Numbered from the stretch's first letter, positions 48,122 through 57,719 are shown. The stretch: DNA of 64,000 nucleotides from an uncultured Candidatus Saccharibacteria bacterium (GCA_937892705.1 CALBGR010000021.1:1-64000); one strand, 5' to 3'. A program made the numbers and translations. Notes: generated from the letters alone by a model not told the origin.

Positions 48122-49942
48122 ATGCGCATATCAGATTCACTTGTAGAAAAATTGCTTGAGGACACCGGCAAGGTCACTGCTGATCAGTTAAAGGCGCTCC
48201 GAGAACAGACAAAAACCGAGAAAAAACCTTTGCAAGATCTTGTTATTAAAAACAATATCTTAAGCGAAAAAGAACTGACAAAACTTTTTGCTGAAGAAAT
48301 CGATGTACCATTTATAGAACTAAATCCTCGCGAGATCAAACGCCAGCATCTAAAACTCATACCTGAGCGAATTGCACACCAGTACCGTGCAGTAGTCTTT
48401 GATGTAGACGAAGACGGCAACAATATGTTAGCCATGGAAGATCCTGACGACATCCAGGCAGTCAGTTTTTTGCAGAAACAGCTTGGCACTAATCTGAAAC
48501 TTTATATTGCAACTGCAAGTCAAATTCAAGCAGCACTCGAACAGTACCGAGGAAATATCAGCAGCGAACTCACAAAAGTAATTGCCGGCGACGAAGACAC
48601 AGAGGAAACGTTTGAAGAAGAAGTAAGTGAAGAAGATTTAGCCGAAGATTCCCCTATAGCCCAAACGGTAAATCTCATCATTGAATACGGCGTCAAATCT
48701 GGCGCAAGCGATATCCACATAGAGCCACGTGAAAATTTTGTTGTTATCCGTTACCGCATAGACGGTATATTGCGTGAAGCTAATAAGCTACCGCGTAAGC
48801 TACTACCATCTTTAGTTTCGCGCATCAAAATCCTATCCAACCTAAAAATCGATGAACACCGCACGCCTCAGGACGGCAGATTTAAAGTGCATTTTGGAGG
48901 CAATGTGTATGCGCTTCGTGTCTCAACACTCCCGATCATAGACGGAGAAAAGGTGGTCATGCGTATCCTGAATGAGACTAGCCAAGCCGCCACACTTGAA
49001 GAACTGGGTTACTGGGGTATTTCACTCCGCACCATCAAGCACGCAATCATCCAGCCACACGGCATGATTTTAGTTACCGGCCCAACTGGTTCTGGTAAGT
49101 CTACCAGCTTATTCAGCGTACTCAGCATGCTCAATAATCCAACAGTGAATATATCCACCATTGAAGATCCGATTGAGTACCGAATTGTAGGCGCTAACCA
49201 AACCCAAGTAAATCCACAAGCCGGTATGACTTTCAGCAGCGGGCTTCGCGCACTGCTTCGCCAAGACCCGAATATTATCATGGTGGGTGAAATCCGCGAT
49301 GGTGAAACCGCAGGGCTTGCAGTACAGGCAGCACTGACTGGCCACTTGGTGTTCAGCACACTACACACCAACAATGCCGCAACATGTCTTCCTCGACTGC
49401 TAGATATGAACATTGAGCCGTTTTTGATAGCAAGCACTGTACGAGTTGTGGTGGGTCAGCGATTGGTACGGCGACTCTGCCCTGACTGTCGTGAAGTATT
49501 CGAACCTGATGCTACAACACTCGATGACCTCATGAAGGCATTCAGCCTCACAGAGCCTGGCGATATGAAGCACATACACGAACTAGAAAAACAAGCACTT
49601 GAGGAAGGTATTGGTAAAACCAACACATCCAAGGTTAATACGGCATCAACCGCCGAACTTTCCACAAACGAAAAAGGAATTATGAGGCTTTGGCGCGCCC
49701 ACAAAGAAGGCTGCGAAAACTGTAACCACACAGGCTACAAAGGCCGAGCTGGTATTTATGAAGTGCTTGACAATACCGAGGACATCCAGAAACTAATTGT
49801 GGCCAATGCAACAAGTGAAGAAATCCAAAACACCGCCATCAAAAACGGAATGATGACCATGCAAATTGACGGGCTCATAAAAGCACTACGTGGCCAAACA
49901 AGTATTGAAGAAATTTTGCGCGTAACTGCTAGCGGAGAGTAA
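48122..49942 (+). CDS. pilB: type IV pilus assembly ATPase PilB/GspE
   Basis: This cytoplasmic hexameric ATPase drives pilus polymerisation. The N-terminal GspE_N-like domain (1-150) is followed by a linker rich in Glu/Asp, then the ATPase core: SDIHIEPREN, the Asp box HRTPQDGRFKV, Walker A TGPTGSGKSTS, IEDPIEYRI, and the His box LTGHLVFSTLHTNNAAT. A zinc site is visible as CPDC and CENC. The product is 606 residues. It leads the pilus operon, with pilC 6 bp downstream. No pilT retraction ATPase is in the window. Confidence 0.95.
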   Translation: MRISDSLVEKLLEDTGKVTADQLKALREQTKTEKKPLQDLVIKNNILSEKELTKLFAEEIDVPFIELNPREIKRQHLKLIPERIAHQYRAVVFDVDEDGNNMLAMEDPDDIQAVSFLQKQLGTNLKLYIATASQIQAALEQYRGNISSELTKVIAGDEDTEETFEEEVSEEDLAEDSPIAQTVNLIIEYGVKSGASDIHIEPRENFVVIRYRIDGILREANKLPRKLLPSLVSRIKILSNLKIDEHRTPQDGRFKVHFGGNVYALRVSTLPIIDGEKVVMRILNETSQAATLEELGYWGISLRTIKHAIIQPHGMILVTGPTGSGKSTSLFSVLSMLNNPTVNISTIEDPIEYRIVGANQTQVNPQAGMTFSSGLRALLRQDPNIIMVGEIRDGETAGLAVQAALTGHLVFSTLHTNNAATCLPRLLDMNIEPFLIASTVRVVVGQRLVRRLCPDCREVFEPDATTLDDLMKAFSLTEPGDMKHIHELEKQALEEGIGKTNTSKVNTASTAELSTNEKGIMRLWRAHKEGCENCNHTGYKGRAGIYEVLDNTEDIQKLIVANATSEEIQNTAIKNGMMTMQIDGLIKALRGQTSIEEILRVTASGE

Positions 49943-49948
49943 TACATT

Positions 49949-51163
49949 ATGCCAAATTTTCTTTACACAGCCCGTACCGCCTCAAATACCACACAAACTG
50001 GCACAGTAACTGCACAGAATAAAGCTGCTGCCATAGAAAGCCTTAAAGCCAAAGGCTTGCATCCTCTCGTCGTGAAGCCAGCAGAAAAAAGCAGCCTGCA
50101 AATGGAAATCAAGCTGCCCAGCAGCAAAAAAGTCAAACCCAAAGACATTGTGGTATTTACTCGGCAATTCGCCACGATGATTAGCGCCGGGGTGCCAATT
50201 CTAAAGGCTCTGAGCACACTCAAAGATCAGGCCGAATCAGTTTCCTTAAAAGCTGCCCTAGAACAAGTAACTCTTGATGTGCAAGGCGGCACGTCACTCT
50301 CAGACGCTTTAGCCAAGCATCCGAAGGTTTTCTCAGACATCTATATAAACATGGTGCGTGCAGGCGAAGAAGGCGGTATATTAGACCAAATATTAAACCG
50401 TCTAGCTACCCAAGTTGAAAAAGATAGTGCTATTAAAAGCAAATTTAAAGGCGCGATGATTTATCCAAGCGTCGTATCAGCAGTAGCTGTTATTGCAGTT
50501 ATATTTTTGATGGTTGGAGTAATCCCAAAACTTACAGCCATTTTACAGGAAAGCGGTGGCGAACTACCACCACAAACCAAACTCATCATCTTTATTAGTG
50601 ACACACTTATGACCAAATGGCCAATCATACTTGGTGTCATTGGCGGTGGACTATTTATGTTAAGGCGCTGGGCCAAAACAACTGTCGGCCGCCGCAAACT
50701 TCATATGTTCTTCTTGAAAATGCCAATTTTCGGCAAAATCACTATGAAAGTAAATATTGCACGCTTTGCACGCACCTTCAGCTCCCTGCTCGGTGCCGGT
50801 GTCTCTGTTAACGAATCGCTCGAAACTACTGCTGGAGCACTCTCAAACGTCATAATACGTGATGCATTACTTGACGCTAGCAAAATGATTCGCAACGGCC
50901 GCACTGTGTCCGAAAGTTTAGCTGCTAGCGGTATTTTGCCAGAAATTATTATCCAGATGGCTGCAGTAGGTGAAGAAACTGGCCAGCTTGACACCGTGCT
51001 AAACAAAGTGGCTGAATTTTACGAACAAGAAGTTGACACCGTAATCAACAGCTTATCATCCATTATCGAGCCAATTCTTATCGTTGGTCTTGGTGCAGTC
51101 GTTGGTTTTATCGTGGCAAGTGTTCTTGGTCCTATCACTGCCCTCCAAGGCTCAATTCAATAG
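49949..51163 (+). CDS. pilC: type IV pilus inner-membrane platform protein PilC/GspF
   Basis: PilC is the membrane platform that links PilB to the growing pilus. It has two GspF domains: the first starts at FTRQFATMISAGVPILKALS, the second at FARTFSSLLGAGVSVNESLE. Each is followed by the conserved GE motif (VRAGEEGGILDQIL and AAVGEETGQLDTVL). Membrane helices lie near 168-190, 220-240 and 375-395. The length of 404 residues is standard. It follows pilB directly and ends before a separate pilin promoter. Confidence 0.95.
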   Translation: MPNFLYTARTASNTTQTGTVTAQNKAAAIESLKAKGLHPLVVKPAEKSSLQMEIKLPSSKKVKPKDIVVFTRQFATMISAGVPILKALSTLKDQAESVSLKAALEQVTLDVQGGTSLSDALAKHPKVFSDIYINMVRAGEEGGILDQILNRLATQVEKDSAIKSKFKGAMIYPSVVSAVAVIAVIFLMVGVIPKLTAILQESGGELPPQTKLIIFISDTLMTKWPIILGVIGGGLFMLRRWAKTTVGRRKLHMFFLKMPIFGKITMKVNIARFARTFSSLLGAGVSVNESLETTAGALSNVIIRDALLDASKMIRNGRTVSESLAASGILPEIIIQMAAVGEETGQLDTVLNKVAEFYEQEVDTVINSLSSIIEPILIVGLGAVVGFIVASVLGPITALQGSIQ

Positions 51164-51216
51164 CTTAAAACGTTAGAGTTTTCCACTGATACAACAGATT
51201 AGAACGCGGATAGATA

Positions 51217-51245
51217 TTGACAATTAACCATTAGCGATATAGATT
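51217..51245 (+). promoter_or_regulatory. sigma70 promoter of the major pilin gene
   Basis: A perfect TTGACA (51217-51222), 17 nt, and TAGATT (51240-51245) give a start of transcription near 51252, leaving a 44-nt leader. It is the best promoter in the window, in line with the high pilin demand. Confidence 0.65.
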
Positions 51246-51295
51246 GAAGAAGTAACTATTAAAATTTAAGTTCGCCATTAGGGGGGCACCATATA

Positions 51296-51727
51296 ATGCG
51301 AAAAACAAATCAAAAAGGTTTCACGATCATTGAGCTTTTGGTCGTAATCGTAATCATTGGTATTTTGGTAGCATTAGCATTGCCACAGCTGTTTGCTGCA
51401 CAGGCACGCGGTCGTGATGCTGATCGTAAGAACGACCTAAAGAACCTTCAGCAAAAGCTAGAGACATACTTTAACGACAATGATAAGTATCCTACAAGCA
51501 TTTCAGCATCAGGTTTTGCTGATGCAAACATCACAGCTGATGACATGAAGGGGCCAAGGGATACTACTTATACCTACACCTGTACCTCAACCCCGAACGA
51601 TCCTTGTCAATCATATGAGCTGAGTGCAACACTTGAAAACAAGAAGGACAAGGACGCTAACAATGGTGTATACACACTTCGAAGCGTAAATCAGCCTGAA
51701 AGCTCAAATAATCAGCAAGAAGACTAA
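51296..51727 (+). CDS. type IV major pilin-like prepilin
   Basis: A 143-residue prepilin. The leader MRKTNQKG ends at the prepilin peptidase site G|FTIIELLVVI with Glu at mature position 5, followed by the hydrophobic alpha-1 helix and RGRDADRKNDLKNLQQKLET. The globular part has two Cys (TCTSTPNDPC) that could form the D-region loop. GGGGGG precedes the ATG. Its own strong promoter and downstream terminator suggest it is the main pilus subunit. The prepilin peptidase is not in this window. Confidence 0.93.
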   Translation: MRKTNQKGFTIIELLVVIVIIGILVALALPQLFAAQARGRDADRKNDLKNLQQKLETYFNDNDKYPTSISASGFADANITADDMKGPRDTTYTYTCTSTPNDPCQSYELSATLENKKDKDANNGVYTLRSVNQPESSNNQQED

Positions 51728-51747
51728 CTAAAAAAGTCTTGTTACCC

Positions 51748-51776
51748 AAAACCGGCTGCACGTACAGCCGGTTTTT
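51748..51776 (+). terminator. terminator after the major pilin gene
   Basis: AAAACCGGCTG and CAGCCGGTTTT form an 11-bp stem with a CACGTA loop and a T-run. It lies between the major pilin and the minor pilin genes, so it likely reduces minor pilin expression relative to the major one. Confidence 0.85.
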
Positions 51777-51798
51777 GTATGGTAGAATAAACATAAGC

Positions 51799-52191
51799 AT
51801 GAAAATAAGTCAGGGTGGTTTTACTATTGTGGAGCTTATAGTCACTACGGTGGTCACTGGATTAATTGTTGTGGCTGTAATGAGCTTATTTATCATCATA
51901 GAACGCACCCAATACAGTACTCAATTACTTGAGACTGCTACCCGCGCAGGCGAACAGCAAATAGAATCATTACGGAATAATAACTATAGTTCGTTAACTC
52001 CAGGAGAAAATATTAATTTTACCAACAACCTGCCAGCTGACTTACCAAGTCCACGCAGTGGTATTGTTGCAGTGAGTGAACCTGTCCCTGGTATTCGACG
52101 CGTAGACGTAACCATAACATACCGAGACGGCAGCAAACAAAAAGAAGTAAAGCTCAGCTCACTCATTGGACAGATAGGAATTGGTCAATGA
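51799..52191 (+). CDS. minor pilin-like prepilin
   Basis: The start is ATG 51799 (MKISQGGFTIVELIVTTVVT); a longer frame begins upstream inside the terminator and is rejected. The prepilin site is G|FTIVE with Glu5, then a hydrophobic helix to about residue 30. The short globular part (130 residues in total) contains GEQQIESLRNNNYSSLTPGE and YRDGSKQKEVKLSS. It overlaps the next prepilin start by 4 bp. Likely part of the tip or priming complex. Confidence 0.85.
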   Translation: MKISQGGFTIVELIVTTVVTGLIVVAVMSLFIIIERTQYSTQLLETATRAGEQQIESLRNNNYSSLTPGENINFTNNLPADLPSPRSGIVAVSEPVPGIRRVDVTITYRDGSKQKEVKLSSLIGQIGIGQ

Positions 52192-52853
52192 AAAATGTTC
52201 AAAAATTCCAAACTGGCTTTACGCTCGTAGAACTCACTGCAGCAACAGTTATCACCGGCATCCTGATATTAATCGTCATGGGATTTACGGTCAATTCTTT
52301 CGTGCAGATCAGCATTGATAGTGCACGAAGCGATCTACTCCGCGAAGCACAAATCAGCTTAGACACCATAACGCAGGACATTAGACTGAGTAGTAATGCA
52401 TATGAAAACAACAGCATCTCAGATCCAAATGCACCAGGCGGCACAAACGAATGGACAGCCAGCAACAATGTCCTCATATTAGCCACAGCAGCACAAGACC
52501 GAGACCGTAATATTATTTTTGCTGATCCCCTACATTACACAAGCGAGAAAAACAATAAAATTTACTTTGTTCAAAATAGCACATTGTATCAACGCACATT
52601 AGCCGCCGACGTGCCAAACAATGCCGCCTCTACCACATGCCCAGAAACAAAAGCCAATAGCAGTTGCCCTCTGGACAGCAAATTAGCCAAAGACGTACAA
52701 ACTTTCTCTATAAAGTATTTTGATGGCAATAACCAAGAAGTACCTCCTAATCAAGCACGCTCAGTTGAAGTTGCTCTTGTATTACAAACCGCTAAATATG
52801 GAAAGCAAATAACTGCAGAGTATAAGACAAGGACGGTATTCCGCAATGAATAA
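52188..52853 (+). CDS. minor pilin-like prepilin (PilW/GspJ type)
   Basis: A 221-residue prepilin with leader MKNVQKFQTG, site G|FTLVELTAAT, Glu5 and a hydrophobic helix. The region SARSDLLREAQISLDTITQDIRLS is the common helix of PilW/GspJ-type minor pilins, and the C-terminus (ARSVEVALVLQTAKYG) is typical too. Two Cys (TTCPET and NSSCPL) may form a disulfide. It overlaps both neighbours (4 and 8 bp), so it is translated within the operon. Confidence 0.85.
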   Translation: MKNVQKFQTGFTLVELTAATVITGILILIVMGFTVNSFVQISIDSARSDLLREAQISLDTITQDIRLSSNAYENNSISDPNAPGGTNEWTASNNVLILATAAQDRDRNIIFADPLHYTSEKNNKIYFVQNSTLYQRTLAADVPNNAASTTCPETKANSSCPLDSKLAKDVQTFSIKYFDGNNQEVPPNQARSVEVALVLQTAKYGKQITAEYKTRTVFRNE

Positions 52854-54306
52854 GCTAGCTAAAATACTTCTTTGTAAACCTTCTGATCAGCGAGGCGTGA
52901 TGCTTATCACAATTATCACCGTTGGCATAATTGTGACCTTTGTAGGATTATCGCTTGCTGATCTCACCATTAATCAATACCACCGCACGTATGAAAATAT
53001 ATACCGCGCAAATGCTACACTTGTCGCTGAAGCAGGCATCGAAAGAACACTCTACGAACTTAATAACAACAATGACTTCTCTGGTTATACTACCGAGCAA
53101 GAATTTTTCAATGAAAACGGACGCGGTCGAGCAACATATACTACCCGTGTCATTGACGGTCCAAACGGACAAAAATTTATCGAATCCACTGGAAAAACCT
53201 ATCGCGGAACCAACAAACTGGTAAGTAGCCGCAGTATACGGGTTAGCCTGGTAGGTACAGCCTCTACGGCACCTTCAGTATTTGCCGGTGCTGGCGGACT
53301 TATTTTAGGAGGCGCGGCTACTATCAACAATTCCGATATTCACGTAAACGGTTATATACAGATGTCTGGAGCAGCACGTATTGGCAGCGATTCACATCCC
53401 GTAAATGTAAATGTAGCAAACGCTAATTGCCCTACTGGCAACAATCCTGGACCTACTTATCCAAGTGTCTGTGCCAGCGGCCAACCTATCAAGATACCTG
53501 ACTGGAGCACCGTCAGTATCATCGGTACTGTTTGCGCCACCGGACAAACACAAGCCAAGTTTCCTGATTCACAGTGGAATAACAACCCTCCACAGATCCG
53601 CGCAGGAGCAAGTGGTGGCAGTGGATTAGTGCCAGGCTGTGTAGCCCCAATAGCTCCAATGCCTGAATACAACCGCACAGAACACATTTCCCGCATGACT
53701 ACTACTGGCAGCATGGCAAGCAACACCTACAACTGCAACAACTGGATAAGCGGCAGCGAATTTAAACGAACCTGGCCAGCGAATCTAACATTAACCGGCA
53801 ATGTCTCTATCGGCAGTTCTTGTGATCTTACCATAACCGGTGATGTATATATAACTGGCAACTTTTCTGTCAGCGGAGGCGCAACCATAAGAATTGCTGA
53901 CAGCCTAGGAACAACTGTACCGACTATAGTAGTGGACGGCACTGTAAGCTTAGGCGGTGGCGGCAAAATCCTTGCAAACTCTAGTGGCACTACTGTACAG
54001 ATTATTAGCTTCAAAAGCACAGCACCTTGCAATCCTAACTGTACAAACGTTACTGGCACCGACCTATACAACTCCAGCAAACAACAAAACGTTACCGTGG
54101 ACGGCGGCGGCAGTTACCCTGGCGTAGGTGTATGGGCATACTGGTCGAAAGCAAAAATCTCAGGCAGCGGCCTTGTCGGTTCAGTCATTGGCCAAACTAT
54201 CGACATGGAAGGAGCCGGCAACATTACCTTTGGAACATCTCTTTCGTCGGGTACTACCACCTGGACTATACGAAGCTACCAGCGCATATTTGAGGAAGTA
54301 AATTAG
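52846..54306 (+). CDS. PilX-like pilus-associated protein with repetitive C-terminal domain
   Basis: A 486-residue protein. The N-terminal RGVMLITIITVGIIVTFVGL helix and the following IYRANATLVAEAGIERTLYE region are typical of PilX-type proteins whose helix packs in the pilus. The long C-terminal part is rich in Gly, Ser, Thr and Asn with repeated short strands (LTGNVSIGSS, LTITGDVYITGNFSVSGGAT, GGAGNITFG-like), suggesting a right-handed beta-helix of the kind seen in polymer-forming or adhesin domains. Several Cys are present. It may form an exposed tip adhesin; this is inference from shape and position. Confidence 0.75.
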   Translation: MNKLAKILLCKPSDQRGVMLITIITVGIIVTFVGLSLADLTINQYHRTYENIYRANATLVAEAGIERTLYELNNNNDFSGYTTEQEFFNENGRGRATYTTRVIDGPNGQKFIESTGKTYRGTNKLVSSRSIRVSLVGTASTAPSVFAGAGGLILGGAATINNSDIHVNGYIQMSGAARIGSDSHPVNVNVANANCPTGNNPGPTYPSVCASGQPIKIPDWSTVSIIGTVCATGQTQAKFPDSQWNNNPPQIRAGASGGSGLVPGCVAPIAPMPEYNRTEHISRMTTTGSMASNTYNCNNWISGSEFKRTWPANLTLTGNVSIGSSCDLTITGDVYITGNFSVSGGATIRIADSLGTTVPTIVVDGTVSLGGGGKILANSSGTTVQIISFKSTAPCNPNCTNVTGTDLYNSSKQQNVTVDGGGSYPGVGVWAYWSKAKISGSGLVGSVIGQTIDMEGAGNITFGTSLSSGTTTWTIRSYQRIFEEVN

Positions 54307-54349
54307 GATCGACTTTGATATAATGACATACGAAGGAACTTATGCTTTG

Positions 54350-55429
54350 ATGGGCAGCATAAAAACACCGTTATTTTTTAAAGACAAACCGCTTTTCGGA
54401 TTTGATATTGGCACAGGCTCAATTAAAGTCATGCAGGTTGGGTCAGAAGCACGTAAAAAACGTCCCGTAGTTGGATATGGCATGATCCGGTTCGATGGCA
54501 CTAAAACTATGCGGGATGGTGAAATTATAGACATCAAAACGGTTGCAAAAGTCGCCAAAGAACTCTTCCAGCATCAACTTATCGGTGATATCACTACCCA
54601 TCGTGTTGCGCTGTCGGTCCCAACATTTCGAACATATACTCGCGAGTTACAACTACCCAAAATGAGCGACAAAGAACTCGCCCAGGCAGTGCAGGCAGAA
54701 GCAGAACAATATATACCGCGCCCACTTGATGAATTGTACATAGATCACACTATTACAGCACGTACAGAAAACGAAATTACTGTGTACATGGTAGCCGTTC
54801 CACGCAATATCGTTGATTCCTATATCAACCTTACCCAAGTTCTCGGCCTTGAAGCAGTATTCATTGAACCTAGTATTATTTCTTCCACAAGATTGCTTGG
54901 GCTTGATACTCATAATGAAATACCTGGTGTGCTCGTAGATTTCGGCACCCGCTCTGCAGACGTGTCAATTTTCGACAACCAGCGAGTTACCGTATCAGGC
55001 ACAGTACAATCTGGTGGTGATTTATTTACTGAACGCATCAAAGACGCACTAGGGGTTAATCAAGAAGAAGCAACACTTATTAAAACCAAATACGGCTTAA
55101 GCCTGAGTAAAAAACAGGCCGAGATTCGTAAAGCCGTAGAACCGCTTCTCAGCCAAACGATCAAAGAAGTAAAGCGCATGGTGCGCTACTACGAAGAACG
55201 CGGCGACAACACAAACAAAATCGGTCAAATTATAACCATGGGCGGCGGAGCCAATATGCCTGGATTAAATGACTATCTCACTGAACACTTGCGCATGCCA
55301 GTGCGTATGTTTGATCCATGGCAAGTACTTGATTATGGCAAGCTGCAACCACCTAGTTACGCAGAGCGGTCAATGTACATGACAGTAGCTGGTTTGGGTC
55401 TTGTGTCGTCAAAAGGAGTGATCACATGA
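54350..55429 (+). CDS. pilM: type IV pilus actin-like ATPase PilM
   Basis: PilM is a cytoplasmic actin/FtsA-fold protein that binds the PilN N-terminus and links the pilus alignment complex to the motor. Motifs are FGFDIGTGSIKVMQV (phosphate 1), PTFRTYTRELQLPKM, QAEAEQYIPRPLDELYIDH, VLVDFGTRSADVSI (phosphate 2) and MGGGANMPGLNDYL. The frame also opens at 54323, but ATG 54350 gives the normal PilM start; GAAGGA lies upstream. The product is 359 residues. The stop overlaps pilN by 4 bp. Confidence 0.93.
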   Translation: MGSIKTPLFFKDKPLFGFDIGTGSIKVMQVGSEARKKRPVVGYGMIRFDGTKTMRDGEIIDIKTVAKVAKELFQHQLIGDITTHRVALSVPTFRTYTRELQLPKMSDKELAQAVQAEAEQYIPRPLDELYIDHTITARTENEITVYMVAVPRNIVDSYINLTQVLGLEAVFIEPSIISSTRLLGLDTHNEIPGVLVDFGTRSADVSIFDNQRVTVSGTVQSGGDLFTERIKDALGVNQEEATLIKTKYGLSLSKKQAEIRKAVEPLLSQTIKEVKRMVRYYEERGDNTNKIGQIITMGGGANMPGLNDYLTEHLRMPVRMFDPWQVLDYGKLQPPSYAERSMYMTVAGLGLVSSKGVIT

Positions 55430-56034
55430 TTAATCTGCTTCCACCAGACCTAAAACAATCATTGGCATTTGCGCATTACAACACAAAGCTCATAAAGATT
55501 ATTACTGGGCTGGGCATTGGTATTGCTGGCATATGCATCACACTAATCGCAGGACTGGTTTATCTGCAAATGGAAATCAATGCTGCGCAAGATTCTGTGG
55601 ATGATACGAAAGCATTCCTAAAGCAACAACAAGAAGCCGAAACAATCGCCCGGGTAGAAGATATAAGCAGCAGCCTGAAGCTTGTCGTAAATGTATTGTC
55701 TCAGGAGATACTATTTTCAAAACTCTTACGACAAGTCGGAGCAGTCATGCCGCCCGATACCGTGCTACAAGATCTCAGGTTGAGTAATGAATTAAATGGC
55801 GCCATTGAATTAAAAGCAGGCGCAAAAGATTATAATTCCGCCACCCAAATTCAAGTTAACCTTGAAAAATCACCAAATAGTATTTTCGAAAAAGCTGATC
55901 TCGAAGATGTCAGCTGTCGCTCAGGTGAAGGTGCTGATAATGCTTACCCTTGCCAGGCAAGCCTTACCGCCGTATTTAACAAAGACAATGACTTCACTCT
56001 GCTCAATCCAAAGAAGCCGGGAGGATCACAATGA
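55426..56034 (+). CDS. pilN: type IV pilus alignment protein PilN
   Basis: A 202-residue protein whose N-terminus MINLLPPDLKQSL is the PilM-binding motif of PilN. One membrane helix (about 24-46) is followed by a coiled coil and a ferredoxin-like periplasmic domain (VLSQEILFSKLLRQVGAVMP, NELNGAIELKAGAKDYNSAT). It overlaps pilM and pilO by 4 bp each. Confidence 0.92.
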   Translation: MINLLPPDLKQSLAFAHYNTKLIKIITGLGIGIAGICITLIAGLVYLQMEINAAQDSVDDTKAFLKQQQEAETIARVEDISSSLKLVVNVLSQEILFSKLLRQVGAVMPPDTVLQDLRLSNELNGAIELKAGAKDYNSATQIQVNLEKSPNSIFEKADLEDVSCRSGEGADNAYPCQASLTAVFNKDNDFTLLNPKKPGGSQ

Positions 56035-56639
56035 CATCTAAGAAGCTGTTCTACATCCTGCTTGGCTTTGTAGCTATACTCATTGTTATCGCAAGTGCCT
56101 TGACTTATCAAGGACTTAGCATGCTCCAGAAAAAAGGCAACAAACTAACTGAACTCAAAACACAACAAGCTGCACTGCGCATCCGTCAGGCCGACCTTGA
56201 AACTGCCAAGCACGACGTCAAAAAATACGAAGAACTAGAAAAAATCAGCAAAGCTATCGTGCCACAAGAAAAAGACCAGGCACGTACAGTCCGTGAGATC
56301 GTGGTCATTGCTCAAGAATCAGGCATACCACTAGAATCCATACAATTCCCATCATCAGAGCTCGGCGCACCTAAGGGCAAAAACAGTAAATCAAAAATTA
56401 ATCCATCAACAACACAACTCACTCCTGTACCAGGTGCGAATGGTCTGTACGCCATGGAGATATCTGTTAAATCCGATAGCAAAGCACCTGTACGATACAA
56501 TCAGCTGCTAAACTTCCTTGAACGTCTTGAACAAAATCGACGCACCGCTCATGTGACCAACATCGCCATAGATCCGTATAAGGATAATCGTAATTTAATT
56601 ACTTTCACTATTACATTAAACGTATACATAAAGCCATGA
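56031..56639 (+). CDS. pilO: type IV pilus alignment protein PilO
   Basis: A 202-residue protein with one membrane helix (about 8-30), a coiled coil (KLTELKTQQAALRIRQADLE) and a periplasmic ferredoxin-like domain ending in RRTAHVTNIAIDPYKDN and LITFTITLNVYIKP, as in PilO. It would pair with PilN. Overlaps of 4 bp on both sides place it in the same translation unit. Confidence 0.9.
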   Translation: MTSKKLFYILLGFVAILIVIASALTYQGLSMLQKKGNKLTELKTQQAALRIRQADLETAKHDVKKYEELEKISKAIVPQEKDQARTVREIVVIAQESGIPLESIQFPSSELGAPKGKNSKSKINPSTTQLTPVPGANGLYAMEISVKSDSKAPVRYNQLLNFLERLEQNRRTAHVTNIAIDPYKDNRNLITFTITLNVYIKP

Positions 56640-56935
56640 ATATAGACAAAGACACACTTATTAGTAAAATAAATGCCCTACTTGCGCTCATTCAGCGTCA
56701 TGCGTTATTTTTAGGTATTGTGGGTTTTAGCCTTGTATACGGCTACATAATCTGGCAAGTATCTTCACTTGTTGCCGTTGAGCCTAGCGAAAAAGAAATA
56801 TCCGAACAACTAAAGCGCGCCCCGCGTCCAAAACTTGATAAAGAAGCTGCTCGGATTATAGAAAATCTAGAATCAGAAAATATCAACGTTCAGACCGTCT
56901 TGAACGAAGCACGCGAAAATCCGTTTAGTGAATAA
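56636..56935 (+). CDS. small single-TM protein at the end of the pilus operon
   Basis: A 99-residue protein with a short cytoplasmic start, one membrane helix (HALFLGIVGFSLVYGYIIWQ) and a charged periplasmic tail ending in LNEARENPFSE. It occupies the place of pilP but lacks the PilP beta domain. It overlaps pilO by 4 bp, so it belongs to the pilus complex. Convergent with the PH-domain gene. Confidence 0.75.
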   Translation: MNIDKDTLISKINALLALIQRHALFLGIVGFSLVYGYIIWQVSSLVAVEPSEKEISEQLKRAPRPKLDKEAARIIENLESENINVQTVLNEARENPFSE

Positions 56936-56947
56936 GTTGTGCTTTAA

Positions 56948-57712
56948 CTAATCTTCATCAATAATCGGACGACCGTTTTTAAACGCCTCGACAGCATTAT
57001 TAAGAATTGCTATCTGTCGTTTTGGATCTGCCACATAGCTAAAACGGTACGTAGTCTCATCACCTTCGGTAGAAAGCCGTATAGAACCGTAATTAAATAA
57101 ATGCTGGAAGATATTTTCCTGCCGATAACTCGCATCCTCAATATTCGCCAAGCTTACTGTTTGCTCGTGCTTTGAGAATAAACTGTGTTGAATCTCCTGA
57201 ATAACACTCTCATTAGTTAGAAAAAACTTGTTCTGAACATACACGTACGCGGCTATAAAACCACCGATTAAAAAGAGTAAGCACAGTAAAATTGCCAACA
57301 TGCTGACCGAGGCTACCGATGGCAAATTATCAGGATTTGCAGCAGAGTTACGGAATGAACTATAGAAAGGTATTGCACTTAACAAAAACACCACCATAAA
57401 ACCTACAAAACCAAAAATCGGTACAAGTCCGATTGGATGCCTGCGAACCGCACTAATTACATACTCCCCTTCACTTAAATTGAGTGATGGGTATTTCTTG
57501 CGCGATTCTTCGTGACGTGCGCGTGCTTGCTCACTAATTTTTGGAGGTATAGGGTCAAGCGGACGAGTCATGTGCACCACTTGCGGATGAGCATGTACTT
57601 GTTGTAGCGTATGAGATGCAGGTGGGTGCAAATACAATGGCCTGCCTTCTGTGTCATATGCTACTGGTTTGGAATAATCAGGCTCTGCTGTGTGTTGGTT
57701 TTTTGGATCCAT
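56948..57712 (-). CDS. membrane protein with bacterial PH-like domain (YdbS/bPH2 type)
   Basis: A 254-residue protein. An N-terminal Pro/His-rich cytoplasmic stretch of 90 residues precedes SEGEYVISAVRRHPIGLVPI, two membrane helices (about 108-130 and 145-170), and a C-terminal bPH_2 domain with NKFFLTNESVIQEIQHSLFS, the NIEDASYRQENIFQHLFNYG motif and IRLSTEGDETTYRF. It follows ruvB by 7 bp, so it may be the last gene of the yebC-ruv operon. A TATAAT 6 nt before the ATG lies inside the ruvB end. Function unknown. Confidence 0.8.
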   Translation of the reverse strand: MDPKNQHTAEPDYSKPVAYDTEGRPLYLHPPASHTLQQVHAHPQVVHMTRPLDPIPPKISEQARARHEESRKKYPSLNLSEGEYVISAVRRHPIGLVPIFGFVGFMVVFLLSAIPFYSSFRNSAANPDNLPSVASVSMLAILLCLLFLIGGFIAAYVYVQNKFFLTNESVIQEIQHSLFSKHEQTVSLANIEDASYRQENIFQHLFNYGSIRLSTEGDETTYRFSYVADPKRQIAILNNAVEAFKNGRPIIDED

Positions 57713-57719
57713 ACCCCTA

